Origin: Agelaius tricolor
Lineage: Eukaryota > Chordata > Aves > Passeriformes > Icteridae
DNA: 64,000 bases
Direction: 5' to 3'
NCBI GenBank assembly: GCA_023055355.1
Contig: JALJCS010000022.1
Location: 6,433,001 to 6,497,000, forward strand
In this document: one piece after another, positions 1 through 11,800 of the stretch
Position numbering within the stretch: the stretch's first letter is position 1
Layout: the number at the start of each line of letters is the position of its first letter
The notes under the pieces: model-generated
The model's database searches: none
What the model was told of the DNA's origin: nothing
Seen by the model: only the letters and a program-made list of their open reading frames with translations
Position numbers and translations under genes: made by a program

Positions 1-130
1 AGTTTGGGAATCCAGACGGATTCACTGATATGAAAAATCTGTTGAACCACTAAGTCTCTGACATGCACCATTTCATTTTTGTGTCCACCAAGTTGCTGCA
101 GTTCCTTTTTTAGAAGATCAAGAGCATCAG
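1..130 (-). CDS. Coding-like exon of an unidentified gene (runs off the left edge)
   Basis: Read on the minus strand from position 130, after a T-rich tract and an AG acceptor, the DNA stays open to the window edge. It encodes a hydrophilic, helix-prone stretch beginning ADALDLLKKELQQLGG and continuing with HKNEMVHVRDLVVQQIF. One nucleotide from the preceding exon completes the first codon. The peptide could be coiled coil. I do not recognise the family. It is probably part of the same left-going gene as the exon at 1695-1758, although the two exons are not directly phase-compatible, so at least one more exon would be needed between them. Confidence 0.5.
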
Positions 131-1694
131 CTTAAAAAATGAGGGTCACTTTGTAGAAACTGTGCTAAGTACCTGCATTTATCTGTATGCTTGGTTGTTA
201 CTGTGACACAAGTATGTAACTTGGAGGATTGCAAACCTGCAAGCTAAAATTTCTGTTCTGTTCTTGTTTTATGCCACCATGTGCTACTAAACATTTTGCT
301 TGTATTTTCTTGTTGACTGCACAGAAGTTTATGGGATGGCCATTACATTGTGAGTCTGTTCTGCAGACTTGCATTTGGAATGATTGTAATTGTAAGGCTC
401 ACTTAACTTTGGTACCATTTATATCACTTGAAAAACTCTGTATCTTCTTTAATTACTGGTATTTCAGCCTAATTTCTGGTCTGAAGTTAGACCACCATTT
501 TTCTTCATAACCTTGATTTCAGTATCATTAAAGGTTCCATGTTGTCTTGGACTGCATACAGATAGTTCTCTCTAAAATCAGTAAACACTTCAATGTGCAC
601 AGTTCCTTTTTTACACTTATGCTGTATAATATGCATCAGTGAGTGTTATTTTGAAGTGAATTGTATTGAAGCTGTTTTTTGTGTAGCTACATCATCAGGA
701 TTTCTACCCCATCAAGTTTTCACATCATAATAAAAAAGACCTAGTCTCAGCTATGACAAAAATACTGAATCAAATTGTTAAGAGATTATCAGTATTTTAG
801 TATTAAGAGATTAGCAGTCATTTCTGACTAATTCAGGAATGTCAGATTACTTTTTGTGGAACACAGTAGACATTTGCTGATTGAAACTGCAGGGTCAGCC
901 TTCTTGTCCACTTACAACACATACTTCAAGTTTGGGCTTTTGCAGATTGGAAGAATCTTGAGATTAAAATTGTTGCAAAATATTTTCCTTTGACTTAATG
1001 TTTTATTACACTCAAATTGCCTCAGATTTTTTTTCCCTGCTTCTTAGTTTTTGTTGCATCATATTCTTGCAGTAATAACTAATAATTAGATGAATGCTTG
1101 CACTTGAATTTCTGAAGTTCTGTTCGTGCCCCTGATTCTGAACCAAGACTGTGGCTTTGTCAAGTGTCCTTTGACTCCCTGGGAGCAGAGTGACTTGCAC
1201 AAGGATTTGCTCTCATGCAAAGCACCTCACTGATGATTTAGTACTCCCACACCTCTTGTTCACTTGTCCACATCCTCCCTCAAAAGTGAACTGCAAATCT
1301 AGAATAACAGCACTTTTGAAAGGGAAGTAATAGGAAATTAATAAAAATTACCTAGCACTGCAAAGCAATAAGGCTTTTTTTATCCTTATAATTTTAATTT
1401 ATGAAGCACTGTTGGAGGAACTTGAGTATACTTTGCTTACTGGGTTTGGCTGCAATTATTTATTATTTAGCAGTTGGTGTGTTCCTAACTGCATACTGTG
1501 AGGTAGACACAAGGGTGTGTTTCGCCTGTACAATTCAAAAATTATTGATCCTTGTTTAGGTTTTGTGTGGGAAGAGGTGTGCAAGCTCTTCTTTGACTGA
1601 AAGAGTTCAGTTCTGTGCAACTGCTAGTACTGGCACAGAATAATAATAATAATAGCATAATAACAAAACATAATTTTTAAAACGGGTCCCTTAC
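131..1694. other. AT-rich stretch, probably intronic
   Basis: I see no convincing gene in this stretch. A short minus-strand segment at 916-956, followed by a GTAAGT-like donor, could be a small exon (ILPICKSPNLKYV), but its acceptor is weak. A short AAT repeat lies near 1640-1655. Confidence 0.4.
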
Positions 1695-1758
1695 ATCATT
1701 CCTCCAGGCGTAGTAGGTGCGAATTTGGTACTTCTCCTCACAGGTCAGGAGTAGTTTT
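1695..1758 (-). CDS. Coding-like exon of an unidentified gene
   Basis: On the minus strand a pyrimidine-rich acceptor ending CTACAG precedes 64 nt that read, after one carried nucleotide, as KLLLTCEEKYQIRTYYAWRN and a final D. A GTAAGG donor follows immediately. The codon pattern and paired splice sites look genuine. I cannot assign a family. The exon lies head to head with VWA2, so the GC-rich block at about 2.1-2.7 kb could be its promoter or a shared one. Confidence 0.55.
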
Positions 1759-2089
1759 CTGTAGAAAAGCAAGCATTAGAAAAAACATTTAAAAAGCCTG
1801 ATTGCTAATGAAGCTCCTTTGGACTGCTGTGAGCAGGGTGCCTGTGTGTGTGTTGTGCTCGGTGCTGCTGCCAGGCCTGCTGGCTGTGCTCCAGGGCTGC
1901 TGACAGTTTGGGCTGTCCCGAGCCTATCGGAGGAGCGGATACACCGAAAGTTCCTCCTAAATGTAACCTACAGCAATGTGGGTGTTCCTGGCGTTGTTTC
2001 CCCACCCCCCAGTTCGCAGTTCTAGGTTCAGGCTGTGGTGGATGTGGAGGAGAGGCTGTCACAGCCGGGCACGGTGTAAAGCCAGGTGG

Positions 2090-2660
2090 GGAGAAGGCTG
2101 CTCACAACCCCGCAGGTGCACCGGGGCCGCGCAGTCTGCCAGAACAGGTAAAGTGCGGCTCGGAGAGCTTTGTCCCCACCCTTTTAAACCGAGAACATCC
2201 TAAACCTCGGCTGGGAGGGTAGGGGCCGAGTGGGGCTCGGAGGTGCGGGGGTTTGCTCGCTCAGCGGAGCCGGGCGTGCGGCGGGGTTCGGGGGCAGCCT
2301 CTGTCCGGCTCCTGCTGCTGCTCCGGGCCGCTGCCTCCGCAGCCCGGCGCGGGGCGGGACGGGGGCGATGGGGCCCGGGAGAGCCCTGCTGGGGTGGGCT
2401 GGGGCTGGTTCCCAGCGGGCCGGGCGGTCCTGCCGGGGACACCTTGCTGTCCCATGGGCGGGGTGCGCGGGGATGCGCGGCCGGCTCCGAGCCCTGCGCA
2501 GCCCGGGGCAGGGAGGAGGGACAGGAGGCACCCGAAAGGGCCGTTCCGCAGCCCAGGTCCTGTCCCGGCCGCTGAGCCTCTGGTCCCCCCGCAGGGAACG
2601 CCGAGCTCCGTGCGGGGATTGCCGCAGCTCGGCAGGAACGCGGCGCGAGTCTCTTCCATA
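2090..2660. promoter_or_regulatory. CpG-rich island, candidate promoter
   Basis: This block is strongly GC-rich with many CpG dinucleotides, unlike the AT-rich sequence on both sides. That is typical of vertebrate CpG-island promoters. It lies between the minus-strand exon at 1695-1758 and the plus-strand VWA2 gene, so it could serve either or both. A plus-strand donor-like CAG/GTAAAG at 2144-2149 could end a noncoding VWA2 exon. Long overlapping open frames here come from GC content and are not reported as genes. Confidence 0.55.
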
Positions 2661-5160
2661 AATAAACAGGGTGTTAGTAAAATAAAAATAATCCACACCA
2701 CCCAGGAAACCAGACTCAGCCAGTGCTCTCGTGCTTTAATTACTTTGTTTCTAGCACTTTTGGGGTGTGGCCAGAGGAAAGAGCTGAGCCTGCCGGGGCT
2801 GGCTTTCCAACAGGTTGTGTCTCATGTCTGTAATAGACATCTTTCTGCAAAAGACACGGTAACAACTTGATCATGACTTAATAATCAAGGAAAAACTGGT
2901 ACCTTTAATGTGTCTGGATACTTCATGAAAGGAACGAGAGTAGCCTCTGTTTATTTTGCACGGTAAAGATGAGGCGTCAGTGTGAGATCAATTGTCCACA
3001 CAATCAGATTTCCCCATTTATTCAGCAGGGGCTGTGCTGGACAGGCAGTGTGTGATCCCACTTCTCATCCATGTGTTGGGGTATCAACCATGTCATCTTC
3101 AGAGTGTGCTCTAGCCACGGGCAAAGTCAGTAGCATAAGCACTTCTGTCAGAATAAACTGCACAGTAAGTTTAGCAAAAGCTCTCAGGTCAGAAAAGTGC
3201 CTTTTATTCTGTAACTCGTGGGTCGTACAGGATCTGATCTACAGCATGCTGATTTTGACAGTACTTCATGTAAGCAGTGCTGCAAGATCAAGATCTCTTT
3301 ATGGACAGGAGTCTTTGCTGTACAGGGGAAAAGAGCTTCTCAAAACTCCCTCGCTGCAGAACTGGGTGGAGGAGAACAAATAAACTGGTTTTGCAGAGTG
3401 TCTTCTGGAAATTTAATCCTGTTTATCCCTTGGAGAAAAACATTGTCAAAACTTTTAGACTGAAATTTGTGATATTTGTTTTAAGGAGAAGTTAAGTGTT
3501 TCCCCTGTTGTCTTCCTCCTCGCCCTTCAGTTTCAGATCCCACTGTGAGCTGCCCCCAAGCAATGCCTGGGGCTGGGCAGAGGGGATGTCTGGGGCTCCT
3601 AACAGAAGTTGCTTACTGCCTCCTAACATTGGCAAGAAGAAAAAAGTAAAATTTATTTATGGAAAACAAGCTGAGAGAGACTGAAAAAGGAGACAGGAAG
3701 ATTGGTTCCCTCCCTCCCTACATCTGAATATCAGATGAGCACGGGGCAGTGAGCTCTCCTCAGCAAGCTGGGGCCATTCCTCAGCACTGACAGGAGGTTG
3801 CTTGGCTTGTTAAGAATATGTTTTAATAAATATGCAGTGTAATCTTTCCTGCTTTCTCCCTGATTAAAATGAGTGATATTTTGCAATGTTGAAAGACACG
3901 ATGGGAAGGTACTTGTCAAGAGGAGCTTTTCTTCCCTTTACCTCCCTTTCCCATCTCTGGTGTCACTCCTCCAAACACACTACACATGCTCACAATCTTA
4001 CTTAGCTTTGAGTAAGCTGCCATCATATTCATCATATATATATTTGACTCGTTATTGAGGTAGACATTGTTAAAATTCCCTATCTTAATGGCTGAGATGA
4101 TAAAATTAAAATGTCCTTCACTCACCACCCCAACCCCCCAGCAAAGCTGCTAAGGTTGCTGCTGCTAATCCTGGGCTAATGCTGATGAGCAGCAGGTGAT
4201 GATGAAGCTTTCTTTCAATTCCTGTTGCTGAGTCTGGCAGGGCTAATGGGTAAAGAATTCATCCTGCAGGTTAGTTGATTTAAACCCAAGATAAAACGAA
4301 GTTGGCGAAACGTTTTGACCTGTCAGTGTTTTGTGTGAAAACAATGTGAAATCCCCAGCACCTGTCACATCTGGCTGCAGGCAGAGGCCTGTCCAGCTCT
4401 GGGTGATGTGCACCCTGGAAATAGCTCCTAGGAAGAATGTCCTTGAGGCATGGGAGAAGAATGACCTTTCCTCTGTGGAATTTGCAGGGCTTGAGGCTCC
4501 TGGGGGACACACAGTGGGGCTTTCCCAGTGAAGTCATGTTTTGTGTTGATCTCCCTTTACTTAGCCAAGCCTGGGATCTGTCCAGTCTGCTGAAGGGGGA
4601 TGCTTAATGCACCTGGCACTGCAGGACAGGGTGATTGTGTCTGTAATCCCTGGTGGGGTGATGCCAGAGGGGATTTCTTAATCCTCTCTTCATCTTGTAC
4701 CTGTGCAGGTAACTGAGCATGGTCTGCTTTAGGTATCTTGCCTTGTTTCATGTGAGGGATATATAATTTGCTGCAGAGACAAGTATTTCCTGAGAAAAAT
4801 CCATCCATTTTCTGGAAAAACAGCTAATAGAGCTGGTTATCAAGAAGCACACTTACTTGTCTTTAACTACATAAAGAAAATCTGCTTGTGCAATGACAGG
4901 GGCAGAGACCCATCAGGAATCTGGTCTAGTGAGTGCTTTTAATCTGGAGAAAAAATAAATATCCATGTTTGAAATAGAAAGCCAAGAGCTCTACCAGATA
5001 CATTTGGTCTAAATCTGGGCATGCTTGAAAGTGTCACTGAAATCTACCTACAATGTGATGGCAGCCTCGCTGATTTCAAAGGAAAAATGAGCAGAAAATT
5101 GAGTTTGCTATGCAGAAAAACATCTCCCCAGAAAGCCAGTCCTTGTAAAACAGAGGCATG
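2661..5160. other. Noncoding stretch upstream of VWA2
   Basis: I see no exon, recognisable mobile element or RNA gene here. It may be the first intron or the 5' flank of VWA2. Confidence 0.4.
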
Positions 5161-5185
5161 AAAGAGCCTGGGGCTGAGTGTTGTT

Positions 5186-5229
5186 GGGGACGGGGATGGG
5201 GATGGGATGGGGAAGGGGACGGGGAAGGG
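5186..5229 (+). promoter_or_regulatory. G-quadruplex-prone G-run array
   Basis: Eight runs of three or four guanines are separated by only two bases each, all on the plus strand. They lie in a GC-rich block (about 5160-5500) roughly 570 bp before the VWA2 initiator exon. The pattern satisfies the usual G-quadruplex rule. A regulatory role is inference; no TSS can be placed. Confidence 0.5.
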
Positions 5230-5787
5230 CAGCAGCGTTGCTCGAGGGACGGGTCCCTGGGCTGGGCTCCCGAACGGGGCCGTCCCAGCCAGAGCTGACG
5301 GGGAGCTTGGGGGGATGTGGCTCGAACTGTGCTCGGTGAAAGCCCCGAGCGGCTCTCTTGGGCTCTCTACCGGCTTTCCCAGGCACACAGTGCCCCGGTG
5401 GGACTCAGCTGAGAAAGGGAGGTGCACAGGAAAGGAGAGGGCTGCGTGGGCATGGAGGGGAGGGCAGGCGGGGCTGGCTCTCCCTCCCTCCCTCCCCACC
5501 AGGGCTGATCTCTCCAGATGGGATGGGAAAAGAGAGGAGTATGTTGAGAGATTTCCTTTTCTATTATTCCTTCATTTTCATGTTTTCCCCTTCTATCTGT
5601 TCCCCACCATTCTCCCCAGGGCAGGAGTTACTTTTGTCCCCCAGATGAAATGTTTCTGAGCTCATCACCTGAGACACCCAGGAAGAAGATGATTAGCTGC
5701 AGGTAAAGAAACTGGCTTTGGGAATTGGATTTCTATTCCTCTCCTCTTTGTTTCTTTTTGTTGTTTTTTTTTTTTTTTTCCTTCCAG

Positions 5788-5846
5788 ATTTGTCACCATG
5801 AACCTCTTGTCATTTGAGTCCATCTGCATTTTCCTGCTTTCCCAAG
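5788..5846 (+). CDS. VWA2: VWA2 initiator exon, first half of the signal peptide
   Basis: A long T tract and CTTCCAG acceptor precede ten untranslated bases, then ATG at 5798 in a good context (TCACCATGA). It encodes MNLLSFESICIFLLSQ, a typical hydrophobic signal core, and ends with a GTATGT donor in phase 1. The strong acceptor implies an upstream noncoding exon that I could not place. Confidence 0.85.
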
Positions 5847-8800
5847 GTATGTTTAAAGCTGCCATTTGCATCAGTGGTTTTTGTCTCGGGGGCTTCTCTA
5901 TCTCCAGCTGGAGTTCTTCACTGAGAAATGAGGGCCAAGTGAGTGCCTCTCCAGGAGGTTTAGGGATAAACTTCTGAAACATAGTCTCACACAAAAGGGG
6001 AGAAAATAATACCTGGAGAAACAGCTTTTCTGAGAATTTGAACACATGACTGATCTGTATGTAAAGTGTCTAACTGGTGTGGGAAAAGCTGATGTTATAT
6101 TAAAAGTGCATAAATCTATCCAGTGTTTATGGCTGTAAATATGGCTGTAAAGAAGGCTAAGGCTGGCCTAGCTCTCATTCTTGCCCTGTCCCTGCATGCA
6201 GTGAGCAGAGAGACTTTCCTGTGTGCTGGAGTCATGTCCTTGTCATTTTTTGTGCTCTCTGTATCCCTGCCAGAAGGAATTTCCTGACATAGATACACTG
6301 CTGTGTCACCAAATTATGTTTTGCAGCTGTGAAACCTATACAGCAAACCGGCATTTTTGCTGTTATAGGATTGTCTTGTTCATGGATGGTTGTCTGTTTG
6401 ATCCCACAGCTTTGCTGGCATTGGGTATACAACAAATCCATGTTGGCCAGGAGATGATTGGCAAGATCTCAGCTGCTGGCCAGTGTAAGTTTGTTTTATA
6501 GACCATTTTCTATTTCTGAGTTTCCTCTTTCTTTGGTTGTTTTGGTGTGTTTTGTTTTGGCGTTTTTAAAGTTTTTTGTTGTTGTAGTTATTTACATTTA
6601 TTGGCCCCTCTTCAGCCTGTAAAGTCCCCAGCAGTGCTCTGGCAGTCACAGCACCGTGGCTGCCTCTACCCTAGCCTGGCTTTCTCCCTCATTGGTGTTA
6701 GCTCTCCTGGGATGTGATCCACTCTGGTTTTCCCCAAATTGGCTATTTGCCAACTGGATGGTGTTTCTGTCAGTTCTTCAGAGCCTGCTCCAAGCAATTC
6801 TGATTTGCAGAGCTGTGTTTAATTACAGCCTTGATCAGACCTCCCACGTGGGTGTTTTTTGGGGCTGTAAAGCCAGCACAGCCAGCTTGCTGGGAGCAGG
6901 GCTGATGGGGCTCTGGCTGGCCCATGTTCACCTGCAGCTCCCTTCTTGTACTGGCAATCAGTTACTGATAAACTCTGTTTTGAATTCTCTCCTGATTGTC
7001 GGGGTCTCTATCTGCTCAGAGTGACCCCAAGAAAAGTTGGAAAGTCTCTTTTCCCAGCCCAGCGCTTGAAGAAGGAGTCAGGGCTCTTCATTTCTCGGTC
7101 TCAAGGTTGTTTCTTGTATCTTATCTATAAAATTCTTTCTCCTGTCCAGCTGAGGTCTGTCCAGCAGGACAGTTCCAGGCACTCTGCCTGCCCCTGGCGT
7201 GGTGTTATGTCTTTATACTAAAAACTACCTGTACAACGTTCACAATTACTTTCCAATACCTATCACCCATGTTAGACAGTGAGCTTCTACTCTAAACCAA
7301 TCTGAAAGTGCCAACATCACAGCAGAAGATGGAGGCCAAGAAAAAGAAGGAGAAAGGCTGGACATGCCCAGATCTCTCCATCTTGCCCCCTGAATTCCCA
7401 TTCTAAAAACTCCAAAATCCACTTTTTCACCTTGTGATAATTCACTATCATTCTACTTAATTTGTCATGGCTTGCAGATCTTCATCTAAGGTTGGTAACT
7501 TGCTCCATGGGTCATAATCAAACCCACAGGCATTTTGGGCTCTGTGCCAGGCTCTCTGAGACCCCTGGCAGGGGTCCTGGCTGCTCAGGACAGCCAGAGG
7601 GATGTCCTGGGTCCTGACACCTGATCACCATTTTTTCTATTGTTTGTCAAGGGATAGAGAGCATTCATTCCTATGCCAGGCATGCCCTCCAGTTCTACCC
7701 TGCAGCACCATGTGTTCAGCTCAGACTTTCCACCCAGGGATGGGTGTTTGGGTGTTTCTCCCTGCTGCACATCCCCAGGAGTCCCTTGCTGGGTTGCAGG
7801 CATCCTGCTCACCAGTCCCTGTGGAAGAGCTCAGCTGCAGAGCCCCCTGAGGGGTGTTCCTCCATGCCCAGCCCAGTCTGGGGGCTCTGCACTTTTCTCT
7901 GTGCATGCTCAGGCAGGGGTAAGAGCCCTGTTGCAGCTCCAGGCTCAGCCCAGCTCCCAGGGCAAGGCTGGCAAGCCAGGACAGGGCTGGCAGGGAGGCT
8001 CTGCTCCAGCTTGTCCTCAGCACAGAGCCCCAGGGCAAGGCTGGGTGCCCCCTTAGGAGGGCCAGTGACCCAGAAGGGAATGCCTCACAACTTTCAATCC
8101 CTGTAATCTGGTATTAGAAAACCCTAATGATAAATTCAGGTTTTGGCTAGCAGGAAGGATTTGGAAAAAGTAGTGATAATAAAAAGATTATAATAATGGG
8201 GGTAGAGTAACATCACTGGCCAAAACAGCTCTTAAGGGGTCAGTGTGCTTGATCTCTATTGAGCTTCTGGATTCTTTTTCCCTTGAAGTTCATTCTGGCA
8301 AATGCTGCAGAGGAGACTTTAAAATTTCCCTTTAAATGCTTTGAAAATTATTCTTCATAGTCTGCAATCTGCCATTTATTTATTTCAGTGAATGGAAATT
8401 AAATGTGAATGTCAGTGAAATTGTGGGCTTCCACTGCAGCAAAAGCACCTCAGAAACTTCAGCTTGGGAGCAGTTATGTTCTTGCAGGCAGGGGTGATAC
8501 AAAGACACATCTCTGAAGAGGAAATAAAAGGCAGATTTTCATGAAAAGTCTTTCTGTCAGTGTCTGGGAGCTGTTCAGTGAATTTGTGTCTAGGAAAATA
8601 AGAGCCTGTTTTGAAAAATGTGCTGCAGATGAAACACACTGGGCTCTGTGGGACTTTGTAAATGCCTCCTGGATTTATGTCTGCCTTGCTCTGAGAGAGC
8701 CTGCAGGTGCCACTGGGCAGGGCTCCCTTTCCCTGCTGCTCACCCCTCCTCTGTGCTCTCTCTGAGAAAGCACCTCTGCCTGGATTGCTGATTCTTCACT

Positions 8801-11800
8801 GCACTGGCTGCTCTGTGCTGCCACTGACACCAGGCTGAGGCTGAGTCTGGCAGACTGAGCTGGGCTGGAGCTGCTGCAGGCCAGAGCAGGGCTCATCTGG
8901 GCTTTGTGTTGTGAGCACTGGCTGCCCCTGGCCATCCTCTGCCATTTGTCTGGATTTTCAGCTCTTGGCTGCCTGCTTCCAGAGCAGGGCTAACAAAGTG
9001 CAGTTTCACAGTGTGTATATTTTTTTCTCCTAGTGATGCAGTGCTCTGCCTCATTAGATATCCTTTTCCTCCTGGATGGCTCCTACAGCATTGGCAAAGG
9101 AAGCTTTGAAAGGTCCAAGCACTTTGCAGGCAAGCTCTGTGATGCCCTGGACATCCATCCAGACAGAGTGAGTGTCAGGAATATCTCCTCTAATTTTCAA
9201 ACAGCTTGGCAGTGTGTCTAAAGGCCCGTGGTAACGTGCTGAGTGAAATTGCAAAATTCAACCTGCCATGGGGGCAGAGTATTTATTTTTATCAGAAAGA
9301 TGTGATTTGTGAAGCAGTGGGATTGGAGGATGCTTCTTGACTCTTCAGATTTTAAGCAGTTCCTTTGGAATTTGAGAAAATACATAATCCTTCAGGTTAA
9401 GGATTATGATTTGGGGTTTTTTTTCCTGATTTTATTTTGGTTTGGAAGCTCATCAATTAGTTGGTTCTTTCTCTTGCTTTTCCTTGGAAAGCTGCAGAAT
9501 TAATGTCTGGGAAGTTAGCCACCTTTCTGTCCAGATTAAATGATGTAGTTTGCTTGCTCTGCTTCCCCCAGAAGGAGATGGGTGCTGTGCTGCCATGGTT
9601 TCAGGCCTTGCTCCCTGCAGTCAGCCTTGGGGCACCTCTGGGCATGAATGAAACATCCTGGGCTTGGTCTGAGGGCACTTAAGCCAGACTGGCAGCAGTT
9701 CCAGGTGTGCATCAGTCCCACAACACTGCCTCAGCTGAGGACCTTGGAGCAGGCTGGGATGGTTGCTGGACTTAATTCCATGCCAGAGCCTTTCCAAATA
9801 AATGTCAGGTATTTGGGAAGATTGTGTCAGTGAATATTTATTATTTGCAGATTAGGTGGTGTGTTTTATTTTTTTAAATGCCATCTTTCCTCTAGTCTTT
9901 CACTTAATCCCACATAGATTGGACTGAAAATTGGAAGTCTTTTCACGTTTGAAATTGTCACATTCCATAATACTTCTTGTAAGGCTTCAGTGAGGTATTC
10001 TGGATATATTGCCCTGTACAGACCATTTAGTCCATTTGCATTTTCAACTAGAGGAAAAGGTTTTAGAGGAACTATTACAAAAAGTATTGGTTTGTGTTGC
10101 CTGCTGTGCTCAGTGCCAGAGGGAGCTACTCTCAGGGATGGAAAGGTTGCCTACCCAGTGTATAGATGGGTTGGTGTAGAAGGTGTTATTTATAAACTTA
10201 CTGCCCCTGAGGCTGTGAGCTGCTCTGAGTGGATTAATATAGATCCTGAGCTGCCTCTGACTGCAGCAGAGGCTGCTGTTGTTTCCAGATAAACTTTTTT
10301 TGCCTTGTTTATAGTCTGTATAAATAATACTGGAGTTCCTGCTCTATTTCTAAGTTCATTGAGACTGCTTGTGGCTCAACATCAAAAACATAGTTTGCCT
10401 TCACACAATTTAGTCTTCCCAAGTTTGTAAACTGATCAAAAGAGTAAAACTTGCACAGACACCTTTCATAACCTTCCATAACCTTTTCTTTTAGGTCCGT
10501 GTGGGAATGATACAGTTTAGCTCAACTCCCCACCTTGAATTCCCACTGGATTCTTGTCTAACCAAACAAGAAGTGAAAGAGAGAATCAAGAGGACTGTGT
10601 TCAGGTCAGCTTATTTTACAGCTCTCCTCTTTTTCTGGGCTCAATCTCTGCATTGAGGGTTTTTTTCTGAGGTTTAGAAATCTCTGCTTCTGCTGTGCTT
10701 ACACCAGTGTGATGTCCCCAGGGAGGGAGGTGAATGAACACTGTGCTCCATGATCCACAATCCACTAAAAATGTGAAACCTGATCTTTCTTAGTGAAAGT
10801 TAATAGGAGACAAAGTTTTCAGTGTCCTATTATAACATGGTAAATAGAGAGTTTTCCAGCTCTTTCTGTCTATTTGAGCCAGGCAGTGGGTTACATCCTC
10901 CATGGAAAAACAAGCATGTTGTTCCCTCACGGCTGAGCTAAGGCAGCACAGTGTGCTGCTTCATTTTTTGGTGGTTACAATTTCCTTTGTCCTGGGAGTC
11001 AGTGATGAACTGCTGCTCTGTAGATATCTTTGTGTGCTTGCTGAATTCAAGAGGATCAGGTTTTCAGATGGAAGCCTTTTTTCTTCCTAAATGTTAAGAC
11101 TTGGATGTCTTCCTATGACCCCAGGAAATGGAGCCAGAATTCCAAAGAAGAGCTGTCCTTAGAGCCTCTCAAAATCCAAACTTTCCATCTTGGAGGAATA
11201 CATTTGGATCTACTAAGGATCTGACAATCACCCCAAAATAGCACTTGTTTTGATGATAGATGAGGTATTGGTAAGGCCCCTGGATGTCTACTCTTTTAGC
11301 TGATCTGCCTTAGGACTAAGTAGGGTTAGATCAACATTTCCCATGGATATCTGCTGCTGTCAGGATGTTGCACATATTGCAAGCAAATGTGATCAGTTTT
11401 GCATCTTTCAAGCAAGATCAGCTGGCTGGATTTTGTTGTATTTCTTTTGATGAGTTTAGCAAATCAGGAAAGCCTCTTGTGTACTGTTACAGGAAGAACT
11501 TAGAGAAAACAAAGATGCATTCCCCCTCTCTGATGGTTGTTGAAAGTCTGTGAGAGCAGAGAAAGTGAAGCAGCATTTGCTGGCTGGCACTGCATGTCCT
11601 TGATGACAACAGAGGGATGCTGACAGATCAAACAGAAATAATTACTTTTTGCCTGGCTATTTCATCTAGTTTAAATGAAAAGCTGACATTTTGAAGTTGA
11701 TAAAATAGTTAAGGATGGGTTCCAGTTGGCTTCTGAAAAAAAAAAAGGGTGTTTGACATCTTGGTTGAGATGTTCCTTGATGTGCTTCTGATGAGCCTTG

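Noticed and set aside
916..956. Possible 41-nt minus-strand exon before a GTAAGT-like donor
   Set aside because: The acceptor is weak and the phase does not join the neighbouring candidate exons.
2184..2870. Several long overlapping frames on both strands (up to 205 codons)
   Set aside because: All frames are open because the block is GC-rich; no consistent splice sites or family resemblance. Treated as a CpG island.
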